From NCBI GenBank assembly GCA_025175895.1, contig CM045988.1:15901647-15965646 (forward strand): 64,000 nucleotides of DNA. Reading direction: 5' to 3'. The stretch comes from Wurfbainia villosa. Its lineage: Eukaryota; Streptophyta; Magnoliopsida; Zingiberales; Zingiberaceae. The position numbers and the translations under genes were made by a program. The notes beneath the pieces were generated by a model. The model ran no database searches, was not told the DNA's origin, and saw only the letters and a list, made by a program, of their open reading frames with translations. This document shows, piece after piece, positions 1-10,590 of the stretch (its first letter is position 1; every line of letters begins with the position of its first letter).

Positions 1-25
1 GCTGATATCCATCATAGTTATGAAC

Positions 26-443
26 AACCTTGGAGAGAGTCCAACAAGCCATTCATAACTACGACGGTAGGTATCATCTATACCGATTGCATATCACGTA
101 TATGCAACTATCACAATGTGCTATCAACTAATTGAATGTTCACACATACATCGGGTTGTTAACACATTAACAAGTATGCATCATATGCATAGCACCCAAC
201 TTCACCTCCCTTTACATCGACCTTGGAGAGAGTCCAACAAGCCGATGCTCCAGGTTAAAGCCCACCCATTAATCGGAAATAGTTTTAATATGGTTAGCGC
301 ATTCAACCAATTAGCCCAGCTTGGAGAGAGTCCAACAACCAAAGCTAACGATTGACCTCGACTCTTACCATATTAGTATTAAACTATTCCATGGTTTGAA
401 CATATTCGGGTTGAGGGCTTGGAGAGTCCAACAACCCAAACAA
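26..443. repeat. Four dispersed copies of a TTGGAGAGAGTCCAACA unit
   Basis: The word TTGGAGAGAGTCCAACAA recurs near 33, 223, 330 and 419 (the last copy is two bases shorter), with different sequence between copies. On the minus strand it reads TTGTTGGACTCTCTCCAA. The intervals of roughly 190, 107 and 90 bases show this is not a simple tandem array. Function is unknown. Confidence 0.8.
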
Positions 444-670
444 GAAACGGAACTCTGGTTCTAACCATATTAATGGAAGGTGTAGGCTTTAATATTGTTT
501 AAGGGTTTTTATGTCTCATCCTCTTTGCATGCAAATAACTATTATCTACATGGCATGGCATACATGGCATACATCTACATGTCACGACGCATGGCATAAT
601 GTTATGCATCTAATGCAATTACATGGCATACAATTATGTCATGTATATGTTTCCTTATATGTCATAACTA

Positions 671-1050
671 TTTATGGAAATAAAATATATTTAGATTTGA
701 TTCTCCAAATCAAATCATAATTAAATTAGGAAACAAATTTCCAAATCTAATCACATATTTTATTCATGGAATTATTTGATTAAGGAAAATCTATTTAGGA
801 AACCAATTTCCTAAATCATTAAAACTACTTATGGAAATAAAATATTTTAAGATTTGATTTCCCAAATCAAATCATGATTAAATTAGAAACAAATTTCGAA
901 TCTAATCAAATATTTTATTTATGGAAAATATCAATTTCCATAAATACTTCCAACTTTCCAAAAGTGGAAGATTTCCATAAATACTTCTAGACTTTCCAAA
1001 ATTGAAAAATTTCCATAAATACTTCTAAATTTCCAAAATTAGAAAATTTC
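671..1050. repeat. AT-rich duplications in the leader
   Basis: A unit of about 98 bases beginning TTATGGAAATAAAATAT occurs at about 671-770 and again at about 829-926. Three shorter copies of TTTCCATAAATACTTC follow, starting near 935, 972 and 1010 (period about 37). No gene is visible. Confidence 0.75.
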
Positions 1051-1104
1051 AGAAATACATTATGACTATCATAAAACCATTTTTACGATTATGTGAAACA
1101 CAAC

Positions 1105-1118
1105 TGGGCTCGATACCC
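1105..1118 (-). other. Primer-binding site next to the left LTR of H
   Basis: On the minus strand this reads GGTATCGAGCCCAG, two or three bases beyond the LTR end. It matches the plant tRNA-Met primer site TGGTATCAGAGCC except that CAG has become CG and the first T is G. A primer site here makes the LTR at 1121-3219 a 5' LTR for sequence lying to the left. Confidence 0.75.
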
Positions 1119-1120
1119 TT

Positions 1121-3219
1121 TGTTGGGTTTAGCACGCGGCGTGTGTGTGTTCGATCATGTTTAGTAAACATGAGCACAGCGGAAGCAATTAAAAATAATA
1201 AATCTATATTTATTACAACACACACAACACACGCATGCTATTACAACAAGTGTAGACATAACCGTAAATTAAAATTTGCAATAAAAGAAATTATCTACGT
1301 TATACCTTTCGTATGACGTGTAGCGGGAACGGCATCAACGGGCGATCCTCGTAAGAATCGTCTCTATCCGTATCCACGCCGAGCTCCTCGGGATGACTTC
1401 ACTAAGTCCACGAGCCGTCTTCGTGCGGGTTACTAGCCTCGTGTTGAAGACGGCGTGATCGAGAGATGATCACGATCCGAATCCAAATTCGGATCCAAAA
1501 CGAGTCCTCAAAACTTCGCTTCTCCGGAGAAGGTATTCGTCAACCAATTGGCAGAATCGCTTCGTCCTCCACCTCAGAGGATTACGGAGATCAAATCCCG
1601 GTAAGTTAGCGCTGTCGGAGCACTAACCGTCGTCCAAAGCGACGCTCGGCGAGGAGGAGAAGCTGTCCAGAAAACTGGACAGCTTGGTGGAGGATATAGC
1701 GCCGGCCAAAACCAAGGAAGGAAAACTCACCTTGATGCCAAACCTATAGGAGATCACGGAGGGTCGCCGGAATGTTCACGGCTGAAGCTTGGTGCGCGGC
1801 ACAAGGACTGACGGCCACAGCTGGGCGGCCAAGGGTTAGGTTTATAGAGAACTAATTCTCTTAATGGTTAATGGATCATATCCATAAAGCCCGTTAACCG
1901 CTCCATTAAGATAAGTTAAAATAAACCAAACCATGATGGTTTATTTTAAGTTAAAACGAACCGAACCAACCTTTGGTTCATTCGTTTAAAATAAACCAAA
2001 CCCTTTGGTTTATTCTCCTCCATTGGATTAGAACCAAACCATTTTGGTCCATCCATTATGTCTTCATAAGACACGGCCCATCCACGCTTCCATTGCGACT
2101 GAAACAATTTCATGCTCGCTTTATGTTTGGTCCAAACCAAACATAGTTTCTCTCGATGCGAATCCCATTCTCAAGCTCGTTTTAAATCCTTTGGATTACA
2201 CTCGTTGTGCGTGTGACCAAATAGGTTCTCGGTTTATGTTGGCGTCTATAATTAACCATTAATTATAGAATGATCATGAGTGGCACCTAGTAGTACATCA
2301 TGATCCCCAATTAAGCAGAAAAGATCAGCGGTTGATCGAACTATTTACGAAACCCTTGATGGCTCGAATGAATCGTGCCCCATTCCCTTCACTCATCTTA
2401 TACCCACTTGGTTGAGGACATGGTCTATTGTGTCCCCACTAAGTGACTACGTCACACCTAGCCCAAGTATCATTTCCTCGTCCTCACAGTTCTAGTTACT
2501 CCACATGTATCGAAGAGTACTTTACTCTAAACATGTAATGCTTTGGCCAAAGACTTTAGTAACAATCCGACGAGAGGCCATGGGTATACATCTCCTCGCA
2601 AGGAGTGGTGAATCCTTTATAGGCTATTCAAACACCTTCGATCACTTGACTTATACCCAATCATCCCGGGTCCACATCTCCTTAGAGATGTTTGCTTAAG
2701 ATGTCAAAGCATAAGTCTCCATGATCAAGATGACTTGAATACCGCAAGTCAAAGGAACATCGCACTTAAGCCACAGTAAGAACTTCATTGACATATCTAT
2801 ATATGCAGAGAACCATATGAAGTCTTACGGCTGGTCACTCGATGAACTAGTTACCATAACTAGCATCCACGATTAACTCGGACATCACAATGTCTCGGCC
2901 CGGTGAGAATCACCGCTTGGATACACCAAGGAGTATACCTCGTGCTAGTCTCGGAGAATTGATGGTGTCCAAATCCATCAATTCATCGACTAGGATAATT
3001 CCGATACATCACAATTACACATGTAGAGATACTCACTAGTTGTGATCCAATCACAAATTCTCTCATGCTGTGAATCGTATCGTGGACATTCAGTAAATGA
3101 GTTTAAGATCCAATCAAATACATTAAACATGTATACTCAAATAGTGAGTCTTCATTTATCATATAAATGGTTCATACATAAGGCGATTGCCTTAGGACAT
3201 CTCTCATATATTACTAACA
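1121..3219 (-). mobile_element. Complete LTR of element H (about 2.1 kb)
   Basis: On the minus strand it starts TGTTAGTAATATATGAG at 3219 and ends AAACCCAACA at 1121, giving TG...CA termini. Positions about 1968-3219 are repeated at 6602-7871. A polypurine tract adjoins the 3219 side and a primer site adjoins the 1121 side. Open frames inside it are LTR sequence and not genes. Confidence 0.9.
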
Positions 3220-3235
3220 GACTCCCACTTGACCT
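3220..3235 (-). other. Polypurine tract of element H
   Basis: The minus strand reads CAAGTGGGAGTC directly before the LTR start TGTTAG. AGTGGGAG before the 3' LTR is the same arrangement as in elements G1 (29001-29010) and G2. The tract primes plus-strand DNA synthesis in LTR elements. Confidence 0.8.
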
Positions 3236-4130
3236 AATGCCAATCGCTACGGTATCCAATACCATAAGCTCTAACATGACCCTCAAACTTACTTTGAGGT
3301 AATGCTTTAGTCAAAGGATCCGCTAAGTTCCTTTCAATGGGAATTTTCTCGATTCGTATTTCGTTCCTACTTATGATCTCTCTGATAAGATGATAGCGGC
3401 GAAGCACATGTTGGGATCGTTGATGAGACCTTGGCTCTTTCACCTGTGCAATTGCTCTATTGTTGTCGCAGTAGACCGGTATTGCTTCAACAATGGCCGG
3501 AATCACACCAAGTTCATGAACGAACTTCTTGATCCAAACCGCTTCCTTTGCTTCAAGCCGCAATATTCTCGCCTAGAATCCGCTCACTCTTGTTTGGAAC
3601 TTTTCCAACTCATGCGCTCTATTCAAGGTGAACACGATCGGTGAGACCGAATCATCCTTGTCTGCGAAGTCGCATCCGTATACCCGCGTATCACCATGTC
3701 CCCTTCTCCATATATTAGGAACACATCCTTAGTTCTTCTCAAGTACTTAAGGATCGTCTTAACAGCCGCCCAATGATCCATTCCTGGATCGGATTGGTAT
3801 CTGCTCGTGACACTCAGAGCGTACGATACATCGGGCCTCGTACATAACATAGCATACATGATAGATCCTATTGCGGATGCATAGGGAATCTTACTCATGC
3901 AAATCCTCTCGTCTTCTACATAGACTTGAAGGTGTTCCCATGCCCTGGGTAGATAACCTTTCTTGGATTCTACATGCTAAACCTCTTTAGCACTTTCGGT
4001 CTATATATGTATGCGAAGACCAGCAACTGCTTCGATCTATCTCTATAGATCTTAATCCCAAGGATGTAGGTTGCTTCTCCCGAGTCTTTCATGGAGAATG
4101 TCTTGATAACCAAACCTTAACTGACTGTAA
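3234..4130 (-). pseudogene. Element H: RNase H and C-terminal RT, broken
   Basis: The last 109 residues (3234-3563) carry the copia RNase H end, with VYCDNNRAIAQVKEPRSHQ, HVLRRYHLIREII, an NLADPLTKALPQ motif and the terminal GIGYRSDWH. The segment at 3623-3898 reads MSKIPYASAIGSIMYAMLCTRP followed by SRYQSDPG and ILKYLRRTKD, the conserved region joining RT to RNase H. The two open segments are in different frames, and the RNase H stretch with the first catalytic acidic residues is damaged. The RNase H would degrade the RNA template during reverse transcription. The element is not able to encode an intact protein as written, although some breaks may be consensus errors. Confidence 0.85.
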
Positions 4131-5040
4131 GATTGACACATCGTTTCCTATAAGTAATATGTCATCGACATACAATACTAGGAACACGACTGCACTCCCA
4201 CTAACCTTCTTGTACACACAAGGTTCGTCTAGATTTTGTGAGAAATCAAACTTTTTGATTGTCTCATCAAAACGGATATTCGACTCTGGATGCTTGCTTC
4301 AATCCATAAATGGATCGCCAATTTGCATACCTTGGTTTTGTCAACCGATGTGAAACCCTCAGTGTATCATATACCGTCCTCGAGCGGGTTTCCATTAAGG
4401 AAAGTTGTTTTCATCCATCATCGCCATATCTCATAATCATAATGGTAGCTATGGCCAGGAGCATCCGAATGGATTTAAGCATAGCTACAGGCGAATAGGT
4501 TTCATCATAATCAACACCTTGTTTTTGACGATATCCTTTCGCCACCAATCTAGCCTTATAGGTAATCACATTACCATCCATGTCGGTTTTCTTCTTGAAA
4601 ACCCACTTGCACCCTATAGGCTTTATGCCTTCAGGTGGGTCAACCAAGTTCCAAACTTGGTTTTCGTACATGGAATCCATTTCCGACTTCATGGCACCAA
4701 GCCACTTATCCCTTTCTGAACTTGTCAGCACTTCTTCATAACTGGTAGATTCCTCATCATCAATGAGTAACACGTCGTTCGATTCACTTACGAGAAATCC
4801 ATATCTCTCAGGAATATTGCGTGTTCTACCAGATCTACGAAGATGTGGTGTTACAATAGGTCCAGCCGATTGCTCATCACTATGAGTTGTCGGCTGTTGT
4901 GCTTCACCAGGTATCTCATCAATGTCTATTTGAGTCTCTCGAGCCTCCTCAAGCTCGATGACACTCCCACTGTTTTCTTGCAAGAGAAACTCTTTCTCTA
5001 GAAATACAGCATGCCTTGAAACAAACACCTTTTGTTCCAC
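4131..5040 (-). pseudogene. Element H: RT N-terminal half and integrase-RT hinge, broken
   Basis: A 209-residue open segment (4411-5040) starts in the variable hinge (acidic, with HLRRSGRTRNIPERYGFL) and enters the RT domain at NQVWNLVDPPEGIKPIGCKW, followed by YKARLVAKGYRQKQGVDYDETYSPVA. The YVDD catalytic region lies near 4150-4170 in another frame (GTCATCGACATAC on the plus strand). RT copies element RNA into DNA in the virus-like particle. At least two frame breaks separate the conserved blocks. Confidence 0.85.
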
Positions 5041-5959
5041 AGGATGATAGAATTGGTAACCCCTTGTTTCCTTAGGGTATCCAATAAATAGACATTTATC
5101 AGACTTAGCATCCAGTTTATGCGATGATCAGCTTCATATAAAGGTGACAAACTTACATCTTTCAAGTAAGATACATGAGGTTTCTACCATTCCATATCTC
5201 ATATGGAGTAGTTGAGACTACCTTGGTAGGCATTCTGTTTAACAAGTAAACAGCTGTCTGAAGTGCATAACACAAAAAGGACTTGTGAAGAGTAGCATTA
5301 TTCATCATTGACCTAACCATGTCCAAAAAGGTACGGTTAAGCATCTCATATACACCATTATGCTGTGGTGTATAGGGCGGAGTCCATTGAGACAATATGC
5401 CATTGTCTCTTAGATAATCAAGAAACTCTTGACTTAAGTATTCACCACCTCGATCCGATCGAAGTATTTTAATACTCTTGTCATGTTGTTTCTCTACTTC
5501 ATTTCTGAATTCTTTGAACCTTTCAAAGGCTTCAGACTTGTGTTTCATCAAGAACACATACCCAAACCTTGAGTGAACATCGGTGAAGGTAATGAAGTAG
5601 CTATAGCCTCCTAATGCTTGAGTTGACATAGGTCCACATACATCAATATGTATTAGACCTAGTAACTCTCCCACTCGTTCACCTTTTCCAGTAAAAGGTA
5701 ACTTAGTCATCTTGCCTTTTAAGCATGATTCTCATGTATCGTATGAATCCAATTCAAACGATTCCAGAATTCCACATCGGTGTAATTCGGACATGCGTTT
5801 CTTGCTTATATGGCCAAGACGACAATGCCACATATAGGAGTCTATTTGATTATCCTTTCGAGCACGCGTGTTGCTCGCTTCGATATTGAAAATGTCACTG
5901 GATACGTCCAACGTATAAATACCATTGCTTAAAGTTCCAGTCCCATAAAATAACTCCAT
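5041..5959 (-). pseudogene. Element H: integrase and GAG-pre-integrase domain, broken
   Basis: The segment 5732-5959 contains WHCRLGHISKKRMSELH, the zinc-binding HHCC-type pre-integrase domain. The segment 5162-5710 is the integrase core, with catalytic acids in IHIDVCGP, LRSDRGGEY and an expected glutamate after PQHNGVYEMLNRT. There the usual SERRNRT has become YEMLNRT, but the glutamate is kept. A stop or frameshift near 5715-5731 splits the two domains, close to the expected CESCLKGKMTKLPF motif. Integrase inserts the cDNA copy into the host genome. Confidence 0.85.
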
Positions 5960-6056
5960 TCAAAGATATGTAACAACAATTGTTACTAAAAGTCAAATGG
6001 TATCCATTTCTATTTAAACAAGAAATAGAAAAGATGTTCTTTATCATCGAAGGAAC

Positions 6057-6491
6057 TTAAAAGCAATTGTCCAGTTCTAAGACAAGTCCTGCGGGGAGTT
6101 TCAACAAATACGTTCCGATGGCGAGTGAAGCAACCTTTGCTCCATTCCCAACACGTAAATTTGACTCTCCCTTGACGAGTCTTCTTCTATTCCATAGCCC
6201 ATGTATGTCATTACATATATGTGAGCCACACCCAGTATCCAATACCCAAGTGTTTGAGGAAATAGAATGACAATCAATAACGAAGATATCTGAAGAAGAT
6301 GGGGCATCCGATGCCTTATCCTTCTTCATGGACTCAAGATAAATCTTGCACTTTCTTCGCAAATGGCTCTCCTTGCCATAATGATGGCAAGTTTCCTTTT
6401 GTGCTAGTTCTACCTTCTTAGCCCTTCTCTTCTTTCCTTCACGCTCCTTTGACTTCCTCTTAGAACCTTTCTTCGAGGAATCAACTAACAA
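6057..6491 (-). pseudogene. Element H: gag C-terminus and protease, broken
   Basis: The reading frame begins with a basic Lys/Arg-rich stretch, then a zinc knuckle in degraded form (CHHYGKESHLRRKC, second cysteine replaced by tyrosine). The aspartic protease active site follows in WVLDTGCGSHICN. It matches G1 at 25950-26110. The protease processes the gag-pol polyprotein. The upstream gag is nearly all missing because of the deletion that joins gag to the LTR at about 6602. Confidence 0.8.
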
Positions 6492-6777
6492 AGACTGGCC
6501 CCTCGCTCATGCTTCTCAAGACTCCACACTTCAGATATTGAGCAAGACTAATCGATGAACCTCCTAGCATCTCAGAGGTGAAGAGGAGCTTTGAGACTTC
6601 GAACCTTTGGTTCATTCGTTTAATATAAACCAAACCCTTTGGTTTATTCTCATCCATTGGATTAGAACCAAACCATTTTGGTCCATCCATTATGTCTTCA
6701 TAAGACACTGCCCATCCACGCTTCCATTGCGACTGAAACAATTTCATGCTCGCTTTATGTTTGGTCCAACCAAACAT
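6481..6777 (-). pseudogene. Chimeric LTR-gag open frame at a deletion junction
   Basis: This 98-residue minus-strand frame is a fusion. Its first 58 or so residues translate LTR sequence (the same frame occurs at 1946-2140 in the intact LTR). From residue 59 it turns into gag, with FEVSKLLFTSEMLGGSS matching the gag FEVSKALFACKMQEG block of G1. The switch is at about 6602, where the LTR copy breaks off. It is a by-product of deletion, not a conserved gene, although it would sit downstream of any LTR promoter. Confidence 0.75.
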
Positions 6778-7871
6778 AGTTTCTCTCGGTCTGAGAATCC
6801 CATTCTCTAGCTCGTTTTTAAATCCTTTGGATTACACTCGTTGTGCGTGTGACCAAATAGGTTCTCGGTTTATGTTGGCCGTCTATAATTAACCATTAAT
6901 TATAGAACGATCATGAGTGGCACCTAATAGTACATCATGATCCCCAATTAACCGAAAAGATCAACGGTTGATCCAGAACTATTTCTGAAACCCTTCAGTA
7001 GCTCGAATGAATCGTGCCCCATTCCCTTCACTCATCTTATACCCACTTGGTTCAGGACATGGTCTATTGTGTCAGCCCCCACTAGGCTGACTACGTCACA
7101 CCTAGCCCAAGTATCATTTCCTCGTCCTACGGATTCTAGTTACTCCACATGTATCGAAGAGTACTTTACTCTAAACATGTAATGCTTTGGCCAAAGACTT
7201 TAGTAACAATCCGACGAGAGGCCATGGGTATACATCTCCTCGCAAGGAGTGGTGAATCCTTTATAGGCTATTCAAACACCTTCGATCACTTCGACTTATA
7301 CCCAATCATCCCAGGTCCACATCTCCTTAGAGATGTTTGCTTAAGATGTCAAAGCATAAGTCTCCATGATCAAGATGACTTGAATACCGCAAGTCAAAGG
7401 AACATCGCACTTAAACCACAGTAAGAACTTCATTGACATATCTATATATGCAGAGAACCATATGAAGTCTTACGGCTGGTCACTCCAATGAACTAGTTAC
7501 CATAACTAGCATCCACGATTAACTCCGGACATCACAATGTCTCTAGCCAGTGAGAATCAGCTGCTTGGATACACCAAGGAGTATACCTCGTGCTAGTCTC
7601 GACAGAATTGATGGTGTCCAAATCCATCAATTCATCGACTAGGGATAATTCCGATACATCACAATTACACATGTAGAGATACTCACTAGTTGTGATCCAA
7701 TCACAAATTTTCTCATCTTTGTAAGATCGTATCGTGGACATTGATGAAATGAGTTTAAGATCCAATCAAATACATTAAACATGTATACTCAAATAGTGAA
7801 TCTTCATTTATCATATAAATGGTTTATACATAAGGCGATTACCTTAGGACATCTCTCATATATTACTAACA
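6602..7871 (-). mobile_element. Truncated 5' LTR of element H
   Basis: It matches 1968-3219 of the left LTR and ends on the plus strand at TACTAACA, so it keeps the minus-strand TGTTAGTA start. The last ~850 bases of the LTR, the primer site, the leader and the gag N-terminus are missing on the left side. Many differences from the left LTR are short indels at CAG/CTG words, for example TTCAGTAGC against TTGATGGC. Confidence 0.9.
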
Positions 7872-7872
7872 A

Positions 7873-9207
7873 AGATTAGTTGCAAGGGGCTTTAATCAAA
7901 TTGAAGGACTTGACTATGATGAAACATATGCCCCGGTTGCTAGATTAGAGTCTATTAGGATACTATTAGGGTATGCCTCCTATATGGGTTTCAAACTCCA
8001 TCAAATGGATGTAAAATCGGCATTCCTAAATGGGTTTATTAAGGAAGAGGTATATGTAGAACAACCTCCCGGGTTTGAGAATATGGACTATCCAGACCAT
8101 GTATACAAGCTTAGAAAGCTTTGTATGGTTTGAAACAAGCTCCTCGGGCTTGGTATGAAAGATTATCATCTTTCTTAATCTCTAAGGACTTTAAGAGAGG
8201 TAGTGTAGATCAAACTCTATTTATAAAGTCAACATCAAAGGACATCTTTGTAGCCCAAGTATATGTTGATGACATTATTTTTTGGTCAACAAATGATGAA
8301 CTTCTCCATGACTTTATTAAGAATATGGAAAAAGAGTTTGAAATGAGTCTAGTTGGGGAATTAAATTTCTTCCTAGGATTACAAGTTAAACAAACAAGTG
8401 AAGGAATTTATATTTACCAAACCAAATATGCTAAGGAAATAATTAAGAAATTTGGTTTGGAAAATGCTAAGGTAGTTTCAACTCCAATGGCAACCAATAC
8501 AAAAATAGATAGTGATAATGAAGGCAAACAAATTGATCTTACACTCTATAGGAGCATGATTGGTAGCCTTTTGTACTTAACCGCTAGTACACCCGACATA
8601 TTATTTATGGTTGGTATGTGTGCTAGGTACCAATCATGTGCAAAAGAATCTCATTTAGTTGTCGTTAAGATAAACTTAAGATATATTAAAGGCACACTAA
8701 ATGTAGGACTATGGTACCCTAGGACAAGGTCTTTTGATTTTGGTTGGGTACACCGATTCCGATTATGCCGGTTGCAAATTGGATCGGAAGAGTACTAGTG
8801 GTGGATGTCAATTCCTTGGGTCCTCCCTAGTTTGTTGGAGTAGTAGGAAGCAACCTTGTGTTGCCCTATCCACCACCGAAGCCGAGTATGTGGCTATGAA
8901 TTGTTGTGTAGCTCAACTACTATGGATGAAACATACCTTAGAAGATTATGAGCTATCTTACTCCAACATGAAAGTATTTTGTGATAATGTGAGCACCATA
9001 AATTTGACCAAAAATTCGGTGCATCACTCTAGGACTAAGCACATTGAGGTGAAACATCACTTCATTAGAGATCATGTGGCTAAGGGGGACATTGAGCTTA
9101 ATTACATTGAATCCAAGTCCAACCTAGCCGACATATTTACCAAGGCTCTCCCCGAGGTAGAATTTTCATCACTTAGGAGAGAACTTGGAATGTACTTGGT
9201 TGAGTAA
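7873..9207 (+). pseudogene. Element A1: RT and RNase H, 5' truncated
   Basis: Starting at RLVARGFNQIEGLDYDETYAPVA, the frame shows the RT core (HQMDVKSAFLNGF, VEQPPGFE), the catalytic YVDDIIFW, then SMIGSLLYLTASTPDI and RNase H (WVGYTDSDYAGCKLDRKST, STTEAEYVA, FCDNVSTINLTKNSVHHSRTKH, LADIFTKALPE). A frame break near 8115-8125 falls in the KAL(Y)GLKQAPRAW motif and another near 8735 at the RT-RNase H boundary. Its N-terminal RT part and everything upstream were separated by the insertion of element H. The conserved catalytic blocks look well preserved. Confidence 0.88.
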
Positions 9208-10253
9208 AGGTGTAGGATTGCATGATCCTATAGAAATACTAGGATTTATACCTTTAAGCATCTCACAAAATACCTAAGAAACTATGATTTTTGTATTGAG
9301 CCACTTAGACAACATGTGAGATGTTAGGAAGATGCACTTGGTTCATCATGTTTGTTATGATGCATTACTATGGACCAAAGTGTCATCTAGAGACATTAAT
9401 CCTTCATTGGACCAATCATTGGGAAGACTTATACACAATTGATGTGCATAAAGCTCCAAGAACATGATTGGAAATGTCAAATAAAACATATTTTAAACTA
9501 TGTTTATCACATTTTGAAAAACAGTTTTCAAGTGAAACACAAAAGTGATACAAAGTTTGCAAAAATATTAGAACTTATGTTGGTTTCCAAGTTTGTATCA
9601 ATCTTGAAATCTGGAAAATATATATTTTTCAAAATATTTTGTCTTGATAAAGTATGATTTCAGAAATGTGTACACAAAATTTTGTGATTTTTCGAGGTTT
9701 CTGGAATTTCTAACGCATTTTTGAATTTGGGATGAAAAGGCTAAAATTTGGATTTCAGGCGTAGCAGTCGACTGGTTCAGAAACCAGTCGACTGATACGA
9801 TGTGGTCTCTGATAAATAGCTCCATTTTCTGATATTTAGTGTATCATGGATTTCCTAAACCTTTAGCATAATAATATTGAGTATAAACAAACGTTTAGGA
9901 CTGTTTAATGCGGTGTTTTAGGGGGAGTTTCATAAGATTTATCTTTTTCATTCCCAAATTTACATTGTTGGTGCAAAGTTAGGATTTAAACCTTCAAATT
10001 GTTAGATAGGCTTTTGCTCCACATGTATTTCACTCATCATGTACTATATCTTGGATTAAGGGGGAGCTAAATGTCAATTCTATACCTTAGTTCAAAATTA
10101 TAACAAATTCGATTCTTTTATGAAATATATGATTTTGTCTTTCTTCTCTTTTTGATGTATGTCAAAGGGGGAAAATAAATGTTTAAGTTAGAATTGGATA
10201 TATGATTATGTGCATATCTTTAAAATACCTAACTTAAATGATTGTCAAACATC
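9208..10253 (+). other. A1 non-coding region between RNase H and the polypurine tract
   Basis: There are about 1,050 bases with no supported gene. The stretch contains a perfect hairpin (9765-9794) and extra purine tracts AGGGGGAG at about 9920, 10059 and 10165. No envelope-like reading frame is visible, although some Sireviruses carry one at this place. Part of the sequence (about 9400-9480) resembles the corresponding region of A2 near 15610-15690. Confidence 0.7.
9765..9794. repeat. Perfect hairpin built from two CAGTCGACTG palindromes
   Basis: The arms CAGTCGACTGGTT (9765-9777) and AACCAGTCGACTG (9782-9794) are perfect inverted repeats of 13 bases with a CAGA loop. It lies about 460 bases before the polypurine tract. 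An equivalent hairpin occurs in A2 at 15985-16018. Confidence 0.9.
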
Positions 10254-10267
10254 AAAAAGGGGGAGAT
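10254..10267 (+). other. Polypurine tract of A1
   Basis: AAAAAGGGGGAGAT lies directly before the LTR start TGTTGGTG and follows ACATC, the same context as in A2, C and D. Confidence 0.9.
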
Positions 10268-10379
10268 TGTTGGTGCAACAATGCCCCAAGCATTTATATG
10301 TTTTGATGTTTGGATAATCATCTAAGTTAGGCGACGTTTTGTGATCTAATTGTGAACATGTTCAAGTAACAGAGAAATC

Positions 10380-10590
10380 CAAGTATGAAGACTTGGTAAA
10401 GGCAAAGTCCAAGTATGAGCTTGGCAAGAAAAGTCCAAGGTAAAGGTTTGGCGGCATAAGACCAAGCATGTTGTCTTGGCGGCAATAAGTCCAAACAGAT
10501 CTTAGCAAAGGAAATACAAAGGCAAGTCTTGGCAGCATAAGTCCAAGCATGTAGACTTGGCGGCATAAAGTTCAAGCACGATTTGGCAAA
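10380..10590 (+). repeat. LTR repeat array, GTCCAAG / TTGGCGGCATAAG units
   Basis: Variants of TTGGCGGCATAAGTCCAAGCATG are repeated with imperfect spacing. The same units, inverted, fill the LTRs of element C (34310-34690 and 39480-39860), showing the LTRs of A1 and C are related. Confidence 0.8.

Larger units (their letters stand above)
1..1104 (-). other. 5' leader of a second Angela-type copy, running off the window
   Basis: This stretch lies immediately downstream (minus strand) of a primer-binding site and has no convincing reading frame. It is AT-rich and repetitive: TTGGAGAGAGTCCAACA units in 26-443, CATGGCATAC-type units around 548-640, and AT-rich duplications in 671-1050. The Angela-type element G1 also has a non-coding, ATGCATG-rich leader of about 1.2 kb between its primer site and gag, so leader is the natural reading. 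The short open frames here are not supported as genes. Confidence 0.65.
1..7871 (-). mobile_element. Angela-type copia element H (composite, minus strand)
   Basis: Reading right to left on the minus strand, the element has a truncated 5' LTR (6602-7871), a broken gag-pol body (3234-6601), a polypurine tract and a complete LTR (1121-3219). A primer-binding site and leader (1-1118) follow that LTR, as they would follow a 5' LTR. The pol sequence resembles the Angela/BARE group of plant copia elements. The right edge cuts a Sirevirus RT gene (element A1) at 7871/7872, so H inserted into A1. The matching A1 half and the second target-site copy would lie left of the window, which fits an element array continuing to the left. 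Orientation, LTR pairing and pol are seen directly; the lineage name is by eye. Confidence 0.85.

Noticed and set aside
9208..10253. Possible envelope-like gene after A1 RNase H
   Set aside because: No frame longer than about 75 codons, no signal peptide or membrane segment pattern; the stretch is AT-rich non-coding DNA.
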